A program made the translations under genes and the position numbers. DNA of 64,000 nucleotides from Stanieria cyanosphaera PCC 7437 (GTDB taxonomy: Bacteria > Cyanobacteriota > Cyanobacteriia > Cyanobacteriales > Xenococcaceae), in contig NC_019748.1 in NCBI RefSeq assembly GCF_000317575.1, positions 3,182,501 to 3,246,500 on the forward strand. Reading direction: 5' to 3'. The notes beneath the pieces are model-generated. The model was given only the letters and a program-made list of their open reading frames with translations, was not told the DNA's origin and did not search any database. Shown piece after piece: positions 18,196 to 27,342 of the stretch. Within the stretch, counting starts at the first letter, position 1, and each line of letters starts with the position of its first letter.

Positions 18196-19125
18196 ATGAA
18201 TGTAGCGGTAAAAGAACCAGTCTACATAATTATTCCCATCCATAATCGCAAACAGATTAGCTTAAAGTGTCTGGAAAATCTGAATCAGTGTGGCGATTTA
18301 CAACGATATCACGTAGTAGTGGTTGATGATGGTTCTACTGATGGAACTACAGAAGCAATTAATTGTCTTTATCCTGATGTAATTGTACTTCCTGGCGATG
18401 GTAATTTATGGTGGACAGGTGCAATTAAAAAGGGGATGGAATATTCTTACCAGCAAGGTGCAGAGTATTTTATTTGGTTAAATGATGATACTTTATCGAA
18501 TAAAGGTGCAATTCAATCTCTAGTTTCAGTTTGTTCTTTGTCTCCTAACAAAATTGTTAGTGGACAATGTTATGCTACAACTGAGTTAAAAATGCCTACT
18601 TATGGAGGACAAAGAAAAAAAGGTCTTTCTTTAAATTTGTTATATGCTCCTCAAACAGAAGTAATTAAGTGTGACTGTATGAGTGGTAATTTTGTATGTT
18701 TACCACGCTCAATTATTGAAAAAATTGATTTTCCCCCTAATGAGAAATTTCCTCATTGTCTGGCAGATATAGTCTATACTTGGGAAGCGAAAAAAGCTGG
18801 TTATCAATTAGAAGTTTTAGGTTGTGCAATTGCCGTTTGTGAGTTTAATCCTCTTTTTGAAGGTTGGTCATCTAATCCTATTCCAATGAAAGAACACTGG
18901 AAAATAATAAACTCTCCTAAATCTAATTTGTATCCTCCAGCTTATTGGTTTTATAGTCAAACTTTTTATGGGTGGATGGGAATTATTATTTTCATTCAAG
19001 GATATTTTCGTTTACTTTTATTTACGATCGCGCGTTTAATTTTGCCTTTATATTTTCTAAAAAAATTAAAGATTTGTAAAAATAAAATAATTACTAATTA
19101 TAAAAAAAAATTAAATGAACAATGA
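18196..19125 (+). CDS. Family-2 glycosyltransferase, copy 1
   Basis: A 309-residue GT-A fold transferase. The nucleotide-sugar site VVVVDDGSTDGTTEAI lies near residues 40-55, the signature GDGNLWWTGAI near 75-85 and the metal motif WLNDDT near 96-101. The C-terminal hydrophobic segment (WMGIIIFIQGYFRLLLFTIA) may anchor it to the membrane. NLWWTGA is typical of rhamnosyltransferase-like GT2 enzymes of polysaccharide assembly; donor and acceptor cannot be read. It overlaps the next gene by 11 bases. Confidence 0.9.
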   Translation: MNVAVKEPVYIIIPIHNRKQISLKCLENLNQCGDLQRYHVVVVDDGSTDGTTEAINCLYPDVIVLPGDGNLWWTGAIKKGMEYSYQQGAEYFIWLNDDTLSNKGAIQSLVSVCSLSPNKIVSGQCYATTELKMPTYGGQRKKGLSLNLLYAPQTEVIKCDCMSGNFVCLPRSIIEKIDFPPNEKFPHCLADIVYTWEAKKAGYQLEVLGCAIAVCEFNPLFEGWSSNPIPMKEHWKIINSPKSNLYPPAYWFYSQTFYGWMGIIIFIQGYFRLLLFTIARLILPLYFLKKLKICKNKIITNYKKKLNEQ

Positions 19126-20017
19126 TAGAAAAATAAATTTATTTATCATTATTCCCGTACATAATCGTAAACAAATCACACTTGCCTGTTTAGAAAATCT
19201 TAAAATTTGTAACGCTCTACAAAAATATCAAGTAGTAGTTGTAGATGATGGCTCTAGTGATGGAACTACAGAAGCAATAAATGATTTATATCCGAGTGTA
19301 GTTGTTTTAAAAGGTGATGGTAATTTATGGTGGACGGGCGCAATTAATATAGGAATGAAATATGCGTATCAACAAAACGCAAGTCATTTTATTTGGCTAA
19401 ATGATGATTGCATATTGTCCCATAATACTTTGACTTACTTAATTAGTTTTGTTGAACGAGAAAATCAAAGAGCTATTGTTGGCTGTCAAGGTATTGAATT
19501 AGAAAATACGACAGCTTTAGCTTTTGGTGGTAAAGTAAAAACCTGGCGAGGCTATCGATTTATTGATTTGCCTTTCAACACAATAAATACTTGTGATTTA
19601 CTTAGTGGTAATTTAGTTTGTATTCCTCGATTAGTAGTTGACACTATTGGCTATCCAAATCCAAAAAAATTACCTCATTATGGAGGAGATTCTTTATATT
19701 TAATTCGTGCTAAAAAAGCAGGTTTTGAAATATTTGTAGATAATAGAAGTTTAGTTTATAACCAAAAACAACAAGAATCTCATTTATATCCAAAAAATTG
19801 GCTAATTGCACAAGGTAATGCTTGGAAAATAATTCAACTAGTTTTTATTCCTCAGTCTGGATTAAGTTGGCGAGTATGGTTAAGTATTAATTGGGAAGCA
19901 TATTCTTACTGGGGTTTAATTATGTTTTCAAAAAAATATTTTTTTTTAATTGTAATTACTTGTTTAAGATTTTTACCTTTCCAATTGAGAAATTATTTAT
20001 TTAAAAATTGTAAGTAG
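19115..20017 (+). CDS. Family-2 glycosyltransferase, copy 2
   Basis: A 300-residue tandem paralogue of the gene before it, with the same order of motifs: IIIPVHNRKQIT, VVVDDGSSDGTTEAI, GDGNLWWTGAI and WLNDDC. The C-terminal region differs but also ends hydrophobic. The start ATG lies inside the end of copy 1, implying translational coupling. Divergence outside the motifs suggests different acceptors. Confidence 0.9.
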   Translation: MNNDRKINLFIIIPVHNRKQITLACLENLKICNALQKYQVVVVDDGSSDGTTEAINDLYPSVVVLKGDGNLWWTGAINIGMKYAYQQNASHFIWLNDDCILSHNTLTYLISFVERENQRAIVGCQGIELENTTALAFGGKVKTWRGYRFIDLPFNTINTCDLLSGNLVCIPRLVVDTIGYPNPKKLPHYGGDSLYLIRAKKAGFEIFVDNRSLVYNQKQQESHLYPKNWLIAQGNAWKIIQLVFIPQSGLSWRVWLSINWEAYSYWGLIMFSKKYFFLIVITCLRFLPFQLRNYLFKNCK

Positions 20018-20043
20018 TATTGATATACTAATAAGTTTTAATC

Positions 20044-20958
20044 ATGAGTTGTATTAGTGTTGTAATTACTTGTTATTCTGAAGGAAAGCTACTTTTTGAT
20101 GCAGTAAACAGTATACTGAATCAACCACTATCAGCTTTATAAATAATTATTGTTTGTGACGGATCACATCATCAACCGACTATTGATGTATGTAAAGAAT
20201 TGCAGAAAAATACTCAAATTCAATTACTATGGCGTGATACCAACGGAGGAACGTCAGTAGCTAGAAATGATGGGTTTGAAGCTGCAAAAGGAGAAATTTT
20301 AGTACCGCTTGACGCAGATGATATTTTACCTAAAAATTCTTTAAGTTTGATTTTACAAACTTTTGAAAAGCATCCAGATGCAGGTTTTGTTTATGGAAGC
20401 TATTTAAAACAATATCAGGCAGGAGTTGAAGGAAAAATAATTAATCCTGGTAAGATTAATTTAAAATCAATGCTCCAAGCTAAACCATTTACTTTAAGTA
20501 CCAATTGGAAATTATTAGGTACAACTCCATTACGTAAATCATTATGGCAATCAGTAGGGGGTTATGATTGTGATTTTGGCATTAAAGATTTACATGATGT
20601 TGAATTTTGGATGAGAGCATTTGCTTCTGGATGTAGTTATTATCAAATTCCTGACGTTATTTATATTTGGCGTAAATATTTAGGCAATAATAGCAGTAAA
20701 GTTACTCCTCTTTCTTGGTATCGTATTGCTCAAAAACATTTTTTAATATATCAAAACTTAGGTTTAGAGTATCGTGCTTATGAGCTTTTACTTTTAGGGA
20801 GTAAATGGCTAAATCAATCAGGAGATATACAAATTTTTTCTGAACAATTAAGGCAATTTATATTTAGAGGAAATTTTCAATTATCTACCTTAATTGCTTT
20901 TGGAGTTTCCCCGAGTTTATTTCGATTAATAGCTAAATGTGCTAGTCAAAGACGTTAA
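20044..20958 (+). pseudogene. Family-2 glycosyltransferase with a nonsense codon
   Basis: Reading from ATG 20044 gives MSCISVVITCYSEGKLLFDA, then LNQPLSAL, TAA (20140-20142), then IIIVCDGSHHQPT in the same frame. GT2 proteins normally have a Glu-like residue at this point (SALEIIIV), so GAA to TAA is the simplest explanation. The rest of the protein is intact: ARNDGFEAAKGEILVPLDAD with a DADD metal motif, and HDVEFWMRAFASG. A restart at TTG 20200 would lack the nucleotide-binding strand. Third gene of the glycosyltransferase cluster. Confidence 0.8.
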
Positions 20959-21042
20959 TTTTTTATAGTATATAAAAAATATTATTTTCTAATTATAATT
21001 TTCTCGTAAAATAGAGTTTGATTACTAATTTTATTCTTGGTA

Positions 21043-21246
21043 CTAAAGAAACAAACAAGGATTGATCTTAAAATAAGCTCCCAATTTTTTTGCTTGTGCT
21101 TTGCTAATGGCTCGTTTGCCGTTAACTATCGAAGAGATTAAACCTTTTGAAGGACTAATAATTCCAACTAAAATTAGTCTTGGATTGAAGATTTGGCTAA
21201 AGTTGCCATTATATTTTTGAGTAAATACTGCTAGACTAAACTTAGT
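21043..21246 (-). pseudogene. HigA-type antitoxin remnant
   Basis: The minus strand is open for 67 codons before a stop at 21043-21045. It ends GLISSIVNGKRAISKAQAKK followed by LGAYFKINPCLFL, which is the C-terminal helix-turn-helix half of HigA antitoxins. There is no start codon in frame, and a TAG precedes it at 21247-21249. No higB toxin remains. It fills most of the 305-bp gap before the Phd/PIN pair. Confidence 0.65.
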
Positions 21247-21249
21247 CTA
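21232..21249. promoter_or_regulatory. Inverted-repeat operator before antitoxin gene
   Basis: TAGACTAA (21232-21239) and TTAGTCTA (21242-21249) are perfect inverted repeats with a 2-base spacer. A further ACTAAGTCTA half-site follows, ending 10 bases before the antitoxin ATG. This is the expected place for Phd-type autorepression. Confidence 0.55.
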
Positions 21250-21263
21250 TAAACTAAGTCTAT

Positions 21264-21506
21264 ATGGAAATCGTTAATATTCACCAAGCTAAAACTCAGT
21301 TGTCCAAACTGCTGACACGGGTAGCGTTAGGAGAAGAATTTGTTATTGCTAATCGAGGAGTACCCGTAGCAAAACTTTCTCCTTATCAAAAAACTATTAC
21401 TACTCCTCGAACGCCAGGAAGACTAGCAGGTCAAATTGAAATTGCCGAAAATTTTGACGAAGTAGACGAACATATCCTTCGTTTATTTGAAGGAGAAGAA
21501 GCTTGA
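21264..21506 (+). CDS. Phd/YefM-family antitoxin
   Basis: An 80-residue antitoxin. The N-terminal DNA-binding fold reads MEIVNIHQAKTQLSKLLTRV and EEFVIANRGVPVAKLSP, the standard Phd signature. The acidic C-terminal tail (FDEVDEHILRLFEGEE) is the toxin-neutralising part. Its stop codon overlaps the toxin start (TTGA). An inverted repeat upstream fits autoregulation. Confidence 0.93.
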   Translation: MEIVNIHQAKTQLSKLLTRVALGEEFVIANRGVPVAKLSPYQKTITTPRTPGRLAGQIEIAENFDEVDEHILRLFEGEEA

Positions 21507-21889
21507 AACTTCTTTTGGATACTCATTGCTGGTTATGGTGGTTGAATGAACCGCAAAAATTAACCTCTTCGATGCAACAAGCCATCTGCGATTCTGAAAA
21601 TGAATTATTTCTTTCTGTAGCAAGTATTTGGGAAATTGCCATTAAGGTAGCTATTGGCAAACTTACAATTCCCCAACCTTTATCTCAATTAGTTACCGAA
21701 CAATTACCGCTAGACGGTATCAACACTCTCGATATCCGAATGATTCACGTTCTCAAGATTGAAGAGTTACCACTTCATCATCAAGATCCTTTTGATCGCA
21801 TTTTAATAGCACAAGCAATTTGTGAAAATCTGACTATTATGACTTGCGATCGCAAATTTGTTGCTTATCCAGTTTCTCTTAAAAAATAA
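21503..21889 (+). CDS. PIN-domain toxin (VapC-type RNase)
   Basis: A 128-residue ribonuclease toxin. The acidic metal site is D6 (LLLDTHCWLWW), E44 (SIWEIAIK), D95/D98 (HHQDPFDRILIAQA) and D116 (TCDRKF). The LDTH-x-WLWW and HHxDPFDR pattern is characteristic of the PIN subgroup paired with Phd-type antitoxins. Starts with TTG overlapping the antitoxin stop, so translation is coupled. Confidence 0.93.
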   Translation: MKLLLDTHCWLWWLNEPQKLTSSMQQAICDSENELFLSVASIWEIAIKVAIGKLTIPQPLSQLVTEQLPLDGINTLDIRMIHVLKIEELPLHHQDPFDRILIAQAICENLTIMTCDRKFVAYPVSLKK

Positions 21890-21893
21890 TTAG

Positions 21894-23525
21894 TTAAGAA
21901 ACCAGTAACGGTGCTGCGGATAACAACTTTTGGGTATAAGGATGCTTGGGTGAAGTAAAAATCTTTTCCTTACTATCTAACTCGACAATTTGACCCCCAT
22001 TCATTACCGCAATGCGATCGCAGAAAAATCGAGCAACCCAAAGATCGTGAGTGATAAAGAGGTAAGTAAGGTTAAATTCTGCTTTTAATGCCAACATTAA
22101 CTCTAATACTTGGGTTTGTACTGTCGCATCCAACATACTGACGGGTTCGTCGCAAATAACTAACTGAGGATTAGTAATCAAAGCACGAGCGATCGCAACT
22201 CGTTGTTGTTGTCCTCCTGATAATTCGCTCGGATAACGATGATAATATTGTTCTACTGGAGTTAAACCCACTTTTTGAAGCATCATAGCTACTTTTTGCT
22301 TCGCTTCGGCAGGTGTAGCTAGTTTATGAATTAATAAAGGATCGGCGATACTATCTCCTACAGTCATTAAAGGATTGAGACAAGCGTGGGGATCTTGAAA
22401 AATCATTTGCAGTTGACGGCGTTTTTGACGCATTTGCGATCGTGATAGTTTAGTCAAATCTTCTCCCATAAATTCTACCGATCCGCTAGTGGGTTTAATT
22501 AGCTGCAAAATCGTGCGGGAAAGAGTACTTTTACCACAACCAGATTCTCCGACTAATCCTAAAGTTTCGCCTGGATAGAGATCGAAATTAATTCCATCTA
22601 CAGCCTTAATAACATTCTTTTGTTGAGAAAATAATTGCTGAACGAAATTACTTTCTAAAGTGAAATGCTGTTTTAAATCTTTTAGCCGTAGGATGGGTTG
22701 GGGATGATTTAATTTGGACGAATCACCATTCGCCTCTACAGCTTGTAAATGCAACGCTGCTTCTAATAAAGACTGGGTATATTCGTGTTGAGGATGATGA
22801 AGAATCGATTTAACTGCACCAGACTCAACCATCTTACCGTTATACATAACCGCCACGCGATCGCAATATTCCCCAATCATCGCCAAATCGTGGGAAATTA
22901 ATAATAAAGCCATTGACCTTTCCTTACATAAACGAGTCAATTCCGTTAAAATCTCTGCCGAAACAGTCACATCAAGACTAGTAGTAGGTTCATCGGCAAC
23001 AATCATTTTAGGATTGAGAAGTAAAGCAAGAGCGATCGCAACTCTCTGACGCATTCCACCACTAAATTCATGGGGATATTGTCCCCAACGATTAGCAGGT
23101 ATCCTCACCGCATCTAAAGCTTCAATTGCTTTTTGTTTCGCTTCACGATGAGATAAATTTGGTTGATGTGCTTTTAAAGTTTCCAAACAATGATCGCCAA
23201 TTGTCATTAAAGGATCGAGACGCGTCATCGGATCCTGAAAGACTAAAGCCACGACTTCACCACGAAATTGACGTAATTGACGGGGATTTAAGTCAAAAAC
23301 CGACTTATGATTAAAGTTTACTGTTCCTTCAGTGCTGCTACCATCAGGTAACAACCGCATAATTGCCCTACCAATAGTAGACTTCCCACAGCCAGACTCT
23401 CCGACTAAACCCAATTTTTCCCCAGGATTGAGAGAAAATGAGACATCATCAACAGCCCAAATAGTTTCAGATTGAGATTTGCGGGGATAAGCAACTCTGA
23501 GATTGTTAACTTCCAGTAGAGTCAT
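21894..23525 (-). CDS. Oligopeptide/dipeptide-type ABC transporter, fused double ATPase
   Basis: A 543-residue protein with two ABC ATPase domains in tandem, like GsiA or YejF. Domain 1 has Walker A GESGCGKST (42-50) and signature FSGGMRQRVAIA. Domain 2 has GESGCGKST (about 316-324), signature LSGGQQQRVAIA and VICDEP. Each half ends with the oligopeptide-permease extension (HPQHEYTQSLL; SPKHPYTQKLLSAAPL). It should energise uptake of peptides or similar solutes, but no permease or binding protein is adjacent. It sits tail to tail with the toxin gene, 4 bp away. Confidence 0.93.
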   Translation of the reverse strand: MTLLEVNNLRVAYPRKSQSETIWAVDDVSFSLNPGEKLGLVGESGCGKSTIGRAIMRLLPDGSSTEGTVNFNHKSVFDLNPRQLRQFRGEVVALVFQDPMTRLDPLMTIGDHCLETLKAHQPNLSHREAKQKAIEALDAVRIPANRWGQYPHEFSGGMRQRVAIALALLLNPKMIVADEPTTSLDVTVSAEILTELTRLCKERSMALLLISHDLAMIGEYCDRVAVMYNGKMVESGAVKSILHHPQHEYTQSLLEAALHLQAVEANGDSSKLNHPQPILRLKDLKQHFTLESNFVQQLFSQQKNVIKAVDGINFDLYPGETLGLVGESGCGKSTLSRTILQLIKPTSGSVEFMGEDLTKLSRSQMRQKRRQLQMIFQDPHACLNPLMTVGDSIADPLLIHKLATPAEAKQKVAMMLQKVGLTPVEQYYHRYPSELSGGQQQRVAIARALITNPQLVICDEPVSMLDATVQTQVLELMLALKAEFNLTYLFITHDLWVARFFCDRIAVMNGGQIVELDSKEKIFTSPKHPYTQKLLSAAPLLVS

Positions 23526-23628
23526 AGATGCTAGCAGTTAGAAGAAATATAGCAAGTCTACTGCATTTTAATTACTGAAGGAAAAAGTTGCAGCTTTTCC
23601 AAGAAAAAAAATATATACAAAAAAGTTT

Positions 23629-24117
23629 TTATAAACTTCTTTGATTAGATAAATATTCAATTTTTTCTCCTGCAAATTCTTCAAATAATTGCCGATGACT
23701 TTGAAGAGAAAATTCATCATCTCTTGTCTCGTATTCTTTTACCCAATCGAGCAACATGGTTAGATTTTCATGCTGAGCCTCTGGAGAAGGATATTTATGA
23801 GATTCCCAGGGACGAGCAAGACAGTTTTGCACGCAGGTATCAATCCCAGGATTAAGAAAAATCAACTTAGTACAATGACGAATAGCTTCTGTTAACAAGC
23901 TGGAATAACAACCTTCAATTACCCAATTGTCATTAGTTTTAATAAATTCAGATAAATCTTTTAAACTATCTTCCATGTTTCTCCTGACAGTAGGATTTTC
24001 TACTTCCCAGGCTAAAGTATCTAGATCGAGATGTGCTAATTCGTAATTCTGCTTCAAAGCTAATGCCATCGTCGATTTTCCTGAACCAGAATTACCAAAA
24101 ATTACTATTTTATTCAC
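23629..24117 (-). CDS. P-loop nucleotide kinase-like protein
   Basis: A 162-residue P-loop protein with Walker A GNSGSGKST (8-16) and a DLDTLAWE substrate-side motif, WVIEGCYSS and LIFLNPGIDTC. The pattern is that of FlaR/adenylate-kinase-like small ATPases. Substrate unknown. Monocistronic; upstream lies a HIP1 site and the divergent flavoprotein gene. Confidence 0.8.
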   Translation of the reverse strand: MNKIVIFGNSGSGKSTMALALKQNYELAHLDLDTLAWEVENPTVRRNMEDSLKDLSEFIKTNDNWVIEGCYSSLLTEAIRHCTKLIFLNPGIDTCVQNCLARPWESHKYPSPEAQHENLTMLLDWVKEYETRDDEFSLQSHRQLFEEFAGEKIEYLSNQRSL

Positions 24118-24303
24118 AAGCTAATTGAAGATCTTGCAATGCGATCGCTCTCATAATACACCAGTAACCAATCAACTATCAACCATTCACAAAAATCTAG
24201 ATGTTTACGCTAATTCTAAAACCTAAAAACCGCTATAAATTTCATCCCTACTATTTCCCGATCGCTTTCTAACTTGAAATTAGTTATATTTAGGAAGTAG
24301 TAT

Positions 24304-25527
24304 ATGCGACACATTGGTATTATTGGTGCTGGTCAAGCTGGTTTATACTTAGGTTTTAGTTTAATTGAAGCAGGTTATCGAGTCACTCTGTTTGCTGAAC
24401 GTTCTCCTGAAGAAATTTTTAATAGTCAACCTTCTGCATTGGCAGTATTGTTTTCTGATGCGCTGGAATTAGAACGTAATTTGGGACTTGATTTTTGGAG
24501 TGATGAGTTTGATGGTTGCGAACAATTCCTTTGTCAAGCATACGATTCTGAAGGAAATTTACTCTTAAAATTCTCTTCTGCTATAGAAAAACCTTGGCAA
24601 GCGATCGATCAACGTCTCAAATTTTCGCTGTGGATGCAAGAGTTTGTTCGTCGAGGTGGTGAACTAATTGTAAAAACTGTCACCATAGCTGATTTAGAAG
24701 AATGTGCTAAAAAGTATGATTTAGTCGTCGTAGCTGGTGGAAGAGGAGAAATTTCTAGATTATTTGAACGAGATAAAAAAAAATCAATCCATAACCAACC
24801 AAAAAGACATTTAGCAGGAATAATTATTAAAAACCATTCAGTTTCCCAGAAAACTTTTAAACTAGCTAATCTTCCTGGTATTGGCGAGATTATTCAAACT
24901 ACTTTTTTCCACAAGTATCAAATTCCTACTACTGCGATCGGTTTTGAAGCCTATCCAGGCGGTATGATGGATCGTTTTAGTCAAGTACAAAATGGTCAAG
25001 AACTTTTAGCGATCGCTAAAGAAACTATCAAACAGTTTTTACCTGGAGACTACGAATTAATTAAGGATAGCGAACTTGCCGATCCACAAGGTTGGTTACG
25101 TGGCGCAGTTACTCCTACTGTTCGTAAACCAGTTGCTTATTTACCTTCTGGTGCAATGGTGATGGGAATTGGTGATGCGGTGATTCTTAATGATCCTATC
25201 TGCGGACAAGGAGCAAATAGTGCTACAAAAATGTCTAAATTAGTTACACAAAGAATTATTGAGGTTGGTCAAGGTAGCTTTGAACCTACTTGGATAGAAG
25301 CAGTTTTTGAAGAATTTTGGCAATATTCCCAATACGTTAATGCTTATGCAGATTGTTTACTAGAACCTCCTGCCCATTTACCAAAGATTTTGATGGCAAT
25401 GGCAGAAAATCCAGCCATAGTTACAGATTATCTCAACGGAGTTAATCATCCTCCCGCATTATCCCCTTGGTTTTTTAAACCAGACGCAGCAGAACAATAT
25501 CTAGCTAAGAAAAATTTGTTAATTTAG
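24304..25527 (+). CDS. FAD-dependent monooxygenase, styrene/indole monooxygenase (StyA)-like
   Basis: A 407-residue flavoprotein. The N-terminal Rossmann dinucleotide motif is GIIGAGQAGLYLGFSLIEAG; the second FAD motif GDAVILNDPICGQGANSATK lies near residues 295-315. The domain plan and RGEISRLFERD segment match the StyA group of two-component epoxidases, which need a separate flavin reductase; none is adjacent. Substrate in this organism is unknown. Start ATG is preceded by GGAAGTAGTAT. Confidence 0.82.
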   Translation: MRHIGIIGAGQAGLYLGFSLIEAGYRVTLFAERSPEEIFNSQPSALAVLFSDALELERNLGLDFWSDEFDGCEQFLCQAYDSEGNLLLKFSSAIEKPWQAIDQRLKFSLWMQEFVRRGGELIVKTVTIADLEECAKKYDLVVVAGGRGEISRLFERDKKKSIHNQPKRHLAGIIIKNHSVSQKTFKLANLPGIGEIIQTTFFHKYQIPTTAIGFEAYPGGMMDRFSQVQNGQELLAIAKETIKQFLPGDYELIKDSELADPQGWLRGAVTPTVRKPVAYLPSGAMVMGIGDAVILNDPICGQGANSATKMSKLVTQRIIEVGQGSFEPTWIEAVFEEFWQYSQYVNAYADCLLEPPAHLPKILMAMAENPAIVTDYLNGVNHPPALSPWFFKPDAAEQYLAKKNLLI

Positions 25528-25714
25528 CGATTTCTTTTCTGAAAAACTGAAAATGTAGAGTTAATCGCCAAGTAACTGACAAAATTTCTGTTGCTCGTTT
25601 TCTTTCTCAACTACGCAAATTATTTTGCACAATTACTTATTAAAAGACAGAATATTTGACAACTCCAAATTGATCGCTGATAACAGTGGAAGCAAATTTT
25701 CTAACTGAGTAGCA

Positions 25715-26764
25715 ATGAAAATCGGAGTGGCTGTCCTAGGGGTAGGACGTTGGGGAGTGCATTTTGTCAGGAATATGTCTCAACATTCTCAAGTAGAATT
25801 AGTTGCGATCGCAGACCCTCATCCTAGTCAATTAAATTACTGTGTCCAACAGTTTGGCATCGATCCAACCAAAGTAACTTTAGCGACTGACTGGGAAACT
25901 ATCCGAGAATTAGACAATCTTCATGCCATAGTGGTGGCTACCCCTGCGTCTACACATTACGACCTGATTTATGATGCTCTTTCCAGAGGTTATCATGTTC
26001 TAGCCGAAAAACCCCTTACTCTCAATCCTGAACAATGTCTGGAACTAACCAAATTAGCTACATCCAAACAGTTACAATTGTTAGTCGATCATACTTATTT
26101 ATTTAATTCAGTCGTTCAAAAAGGTCAACAAGTAATTCAATCAGGTAAATTAGGTCAATTACGCTACGGCTATGCCACTCGTACTCATTTAGGACCCGTC
26201 CGTCAAGATGTTGATGCCCTTTGGGATTTAGCTATTCATGACATTGCAATTTTTAATCATTGGTTAGGACAAACTCCAATCAAAGTTCAAGCTAGAGGAA
26301 AAGTTTGGTTACAACCAGAACATCAAATGATTATTTCTAACCAGGTTGGGTTAGCGGATTTAGTTTGGTTGACTCTGTTTTATCCTGACGGTTTTGAGGC
26401 AAATATTCATCTGTGTTGGTTAAATCCTGATAAACAAAGAAGACTATGTGTAGTTGGTAATGAAGGTACTTTAATTTTTGATGAAATGTCCCAAGCAACA
26501 CCTTTAACGATCCAACAAGGTTATTTTGCTCAAGAAGGCGATAAATTTATTCCTCAAGGACAAAATTGCCAAATTATTGCCACCGAACCAGCCGAACCCC
26601 TTTCTCAAGTATGCGATCGCTTTATTACTGATATTCTCAAGGGTAGTAGTTCCACTCTCTCCTCTGGTTGGGTAGGAACACAATTAGTGCAAATTTTGAC
26701 TGGTTTGACTCGTTCTTTAGAACAACAAGGGGAAATTATTGCTCTACCTACTTTTAGTTCCTAG
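25715..26764 (+). CDS. Gfo/Idh/MocA-family NAD(P)-dependent oxidoreductase
   Basis: A 349-residue dehydrogenase. The N-terminal Rossmann fold has GVAVLGVGRWGVHFVRN, the family EKPLTLN motif (K contacts substrate and cofactor) and VDHTYLFN. The C-terminal alpha/beta domain holds WDLAIHDIAIFNHWLG with the catalytic His. Such enzymes act on sugars, sugar nucleotides or bile pigments; the specific substrate is not evident. Monocistronic. Confidence 0.9.
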   Translation: MKIGVAVLGVGRWGVHFVRNMSQHSQVELVAIADPHPSQLNYCVQQFGIDPTKVTLATDWETIRELDNLHAIVVATPASTHYDLIYDALSRGYHVLAEKPLTLNPEQCLELTKLATSKQLQLLVDHTYLFNSVVQKGQQVIQSGKLGQLRYGYATRTHLGPVRQDVDALWDLAIHDIAIFNHWLGQTPIKVQARGKVWLQPEHQMIISNQVGLADLVWLTLFYPDGFEANIHLCWLNPDKQRRLCVVGNEGTLIFDEMSQATPLTIQQGYFAQEGDKFIPQGQNCQIIATEPAEPLSQVCDRFITDILKGSSSTLSSGWVGTQLVQILTGLTRSLEQQGEIIALPTFSS

Positions 26765-26781
26765 ACGAACCCTTACTAAAG

Positions 26782-26910
26782 GCGATCGCTTTAGGCATTA
26801 CTTTTGTTACGGTAAGGGGTAAACAGTCCTACTGGTTTGTACAATTTGCCTGGGGATATCCTGTGCCTACTCATTTTAGACATGAATTTAAAGAGTTGAT
26901 GAAGAGATAA
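26782..26910 (+). pseudogene. Possible gene remnant
   Basis: A 42-codon open segment without a usable start reads GITFVTVRGKQSYWFVQFAW and GYPVPTHFRHEFKELMKR before TAA. Composition looks protein-like rather than random, but I do not recognise the family. It lies just after the oxidoreductase stop, before the tRNA gene. Confidence 0.25.
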
Positions 26911-27027
26911 ATTTAGTCGCTTGATTAGGATAAGTTAAAGGGTAATTGAGCGAATTTTGAGCGGATAAACAGATTGTGGTTCTGTGTGTTGTGGTCAGAA
27001 CTCCCGATTATAAAGTAGCGCAGCCAA

Positions 27028-27100
27028 CGAGCGTGGAGGGAGTCGAACCCCCGACCAACAGAACCGGAATCTGTTGCTCTATCCACTGAGCTACACGCCC
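27028..27100 (-). tRNA. tRNA-Arg (anticodon CCG)
   Basis: On the minus strand a full cloverleaf: acceptor GGGCGTG/CACGCTC, D-arm AGCTCAGTGGATAGAGC, anticodon stem ACAGA/TCTGT around loop TTCCGGT (anticodon CCG), and T-arm GGGGGTTCGACTCCC. Discriminator G; CCA is not encoded. Confidence 0.97.
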
Positions 27101-27342
27101 TTACGATTATTAAGAATAACACGTCTTAACTAAATTTAAAGTAAGCTCTTCTAAACTGTAGCAAGAGATTAATACCTACTAAGATGATGTTTTGTTGGAT
27201 AGTTATGTTATCGATAAGGCAAAGCAGAAGGACGAGACTTTTAAACGCCACTGCCACAAAAGATTGATTTCAAGAAAATCTGGGCATATTAGTAGCACGT
27301 TGCTTTTTGAGTAATGTTTTGCCCGCTCGATTAATTAAGGTA

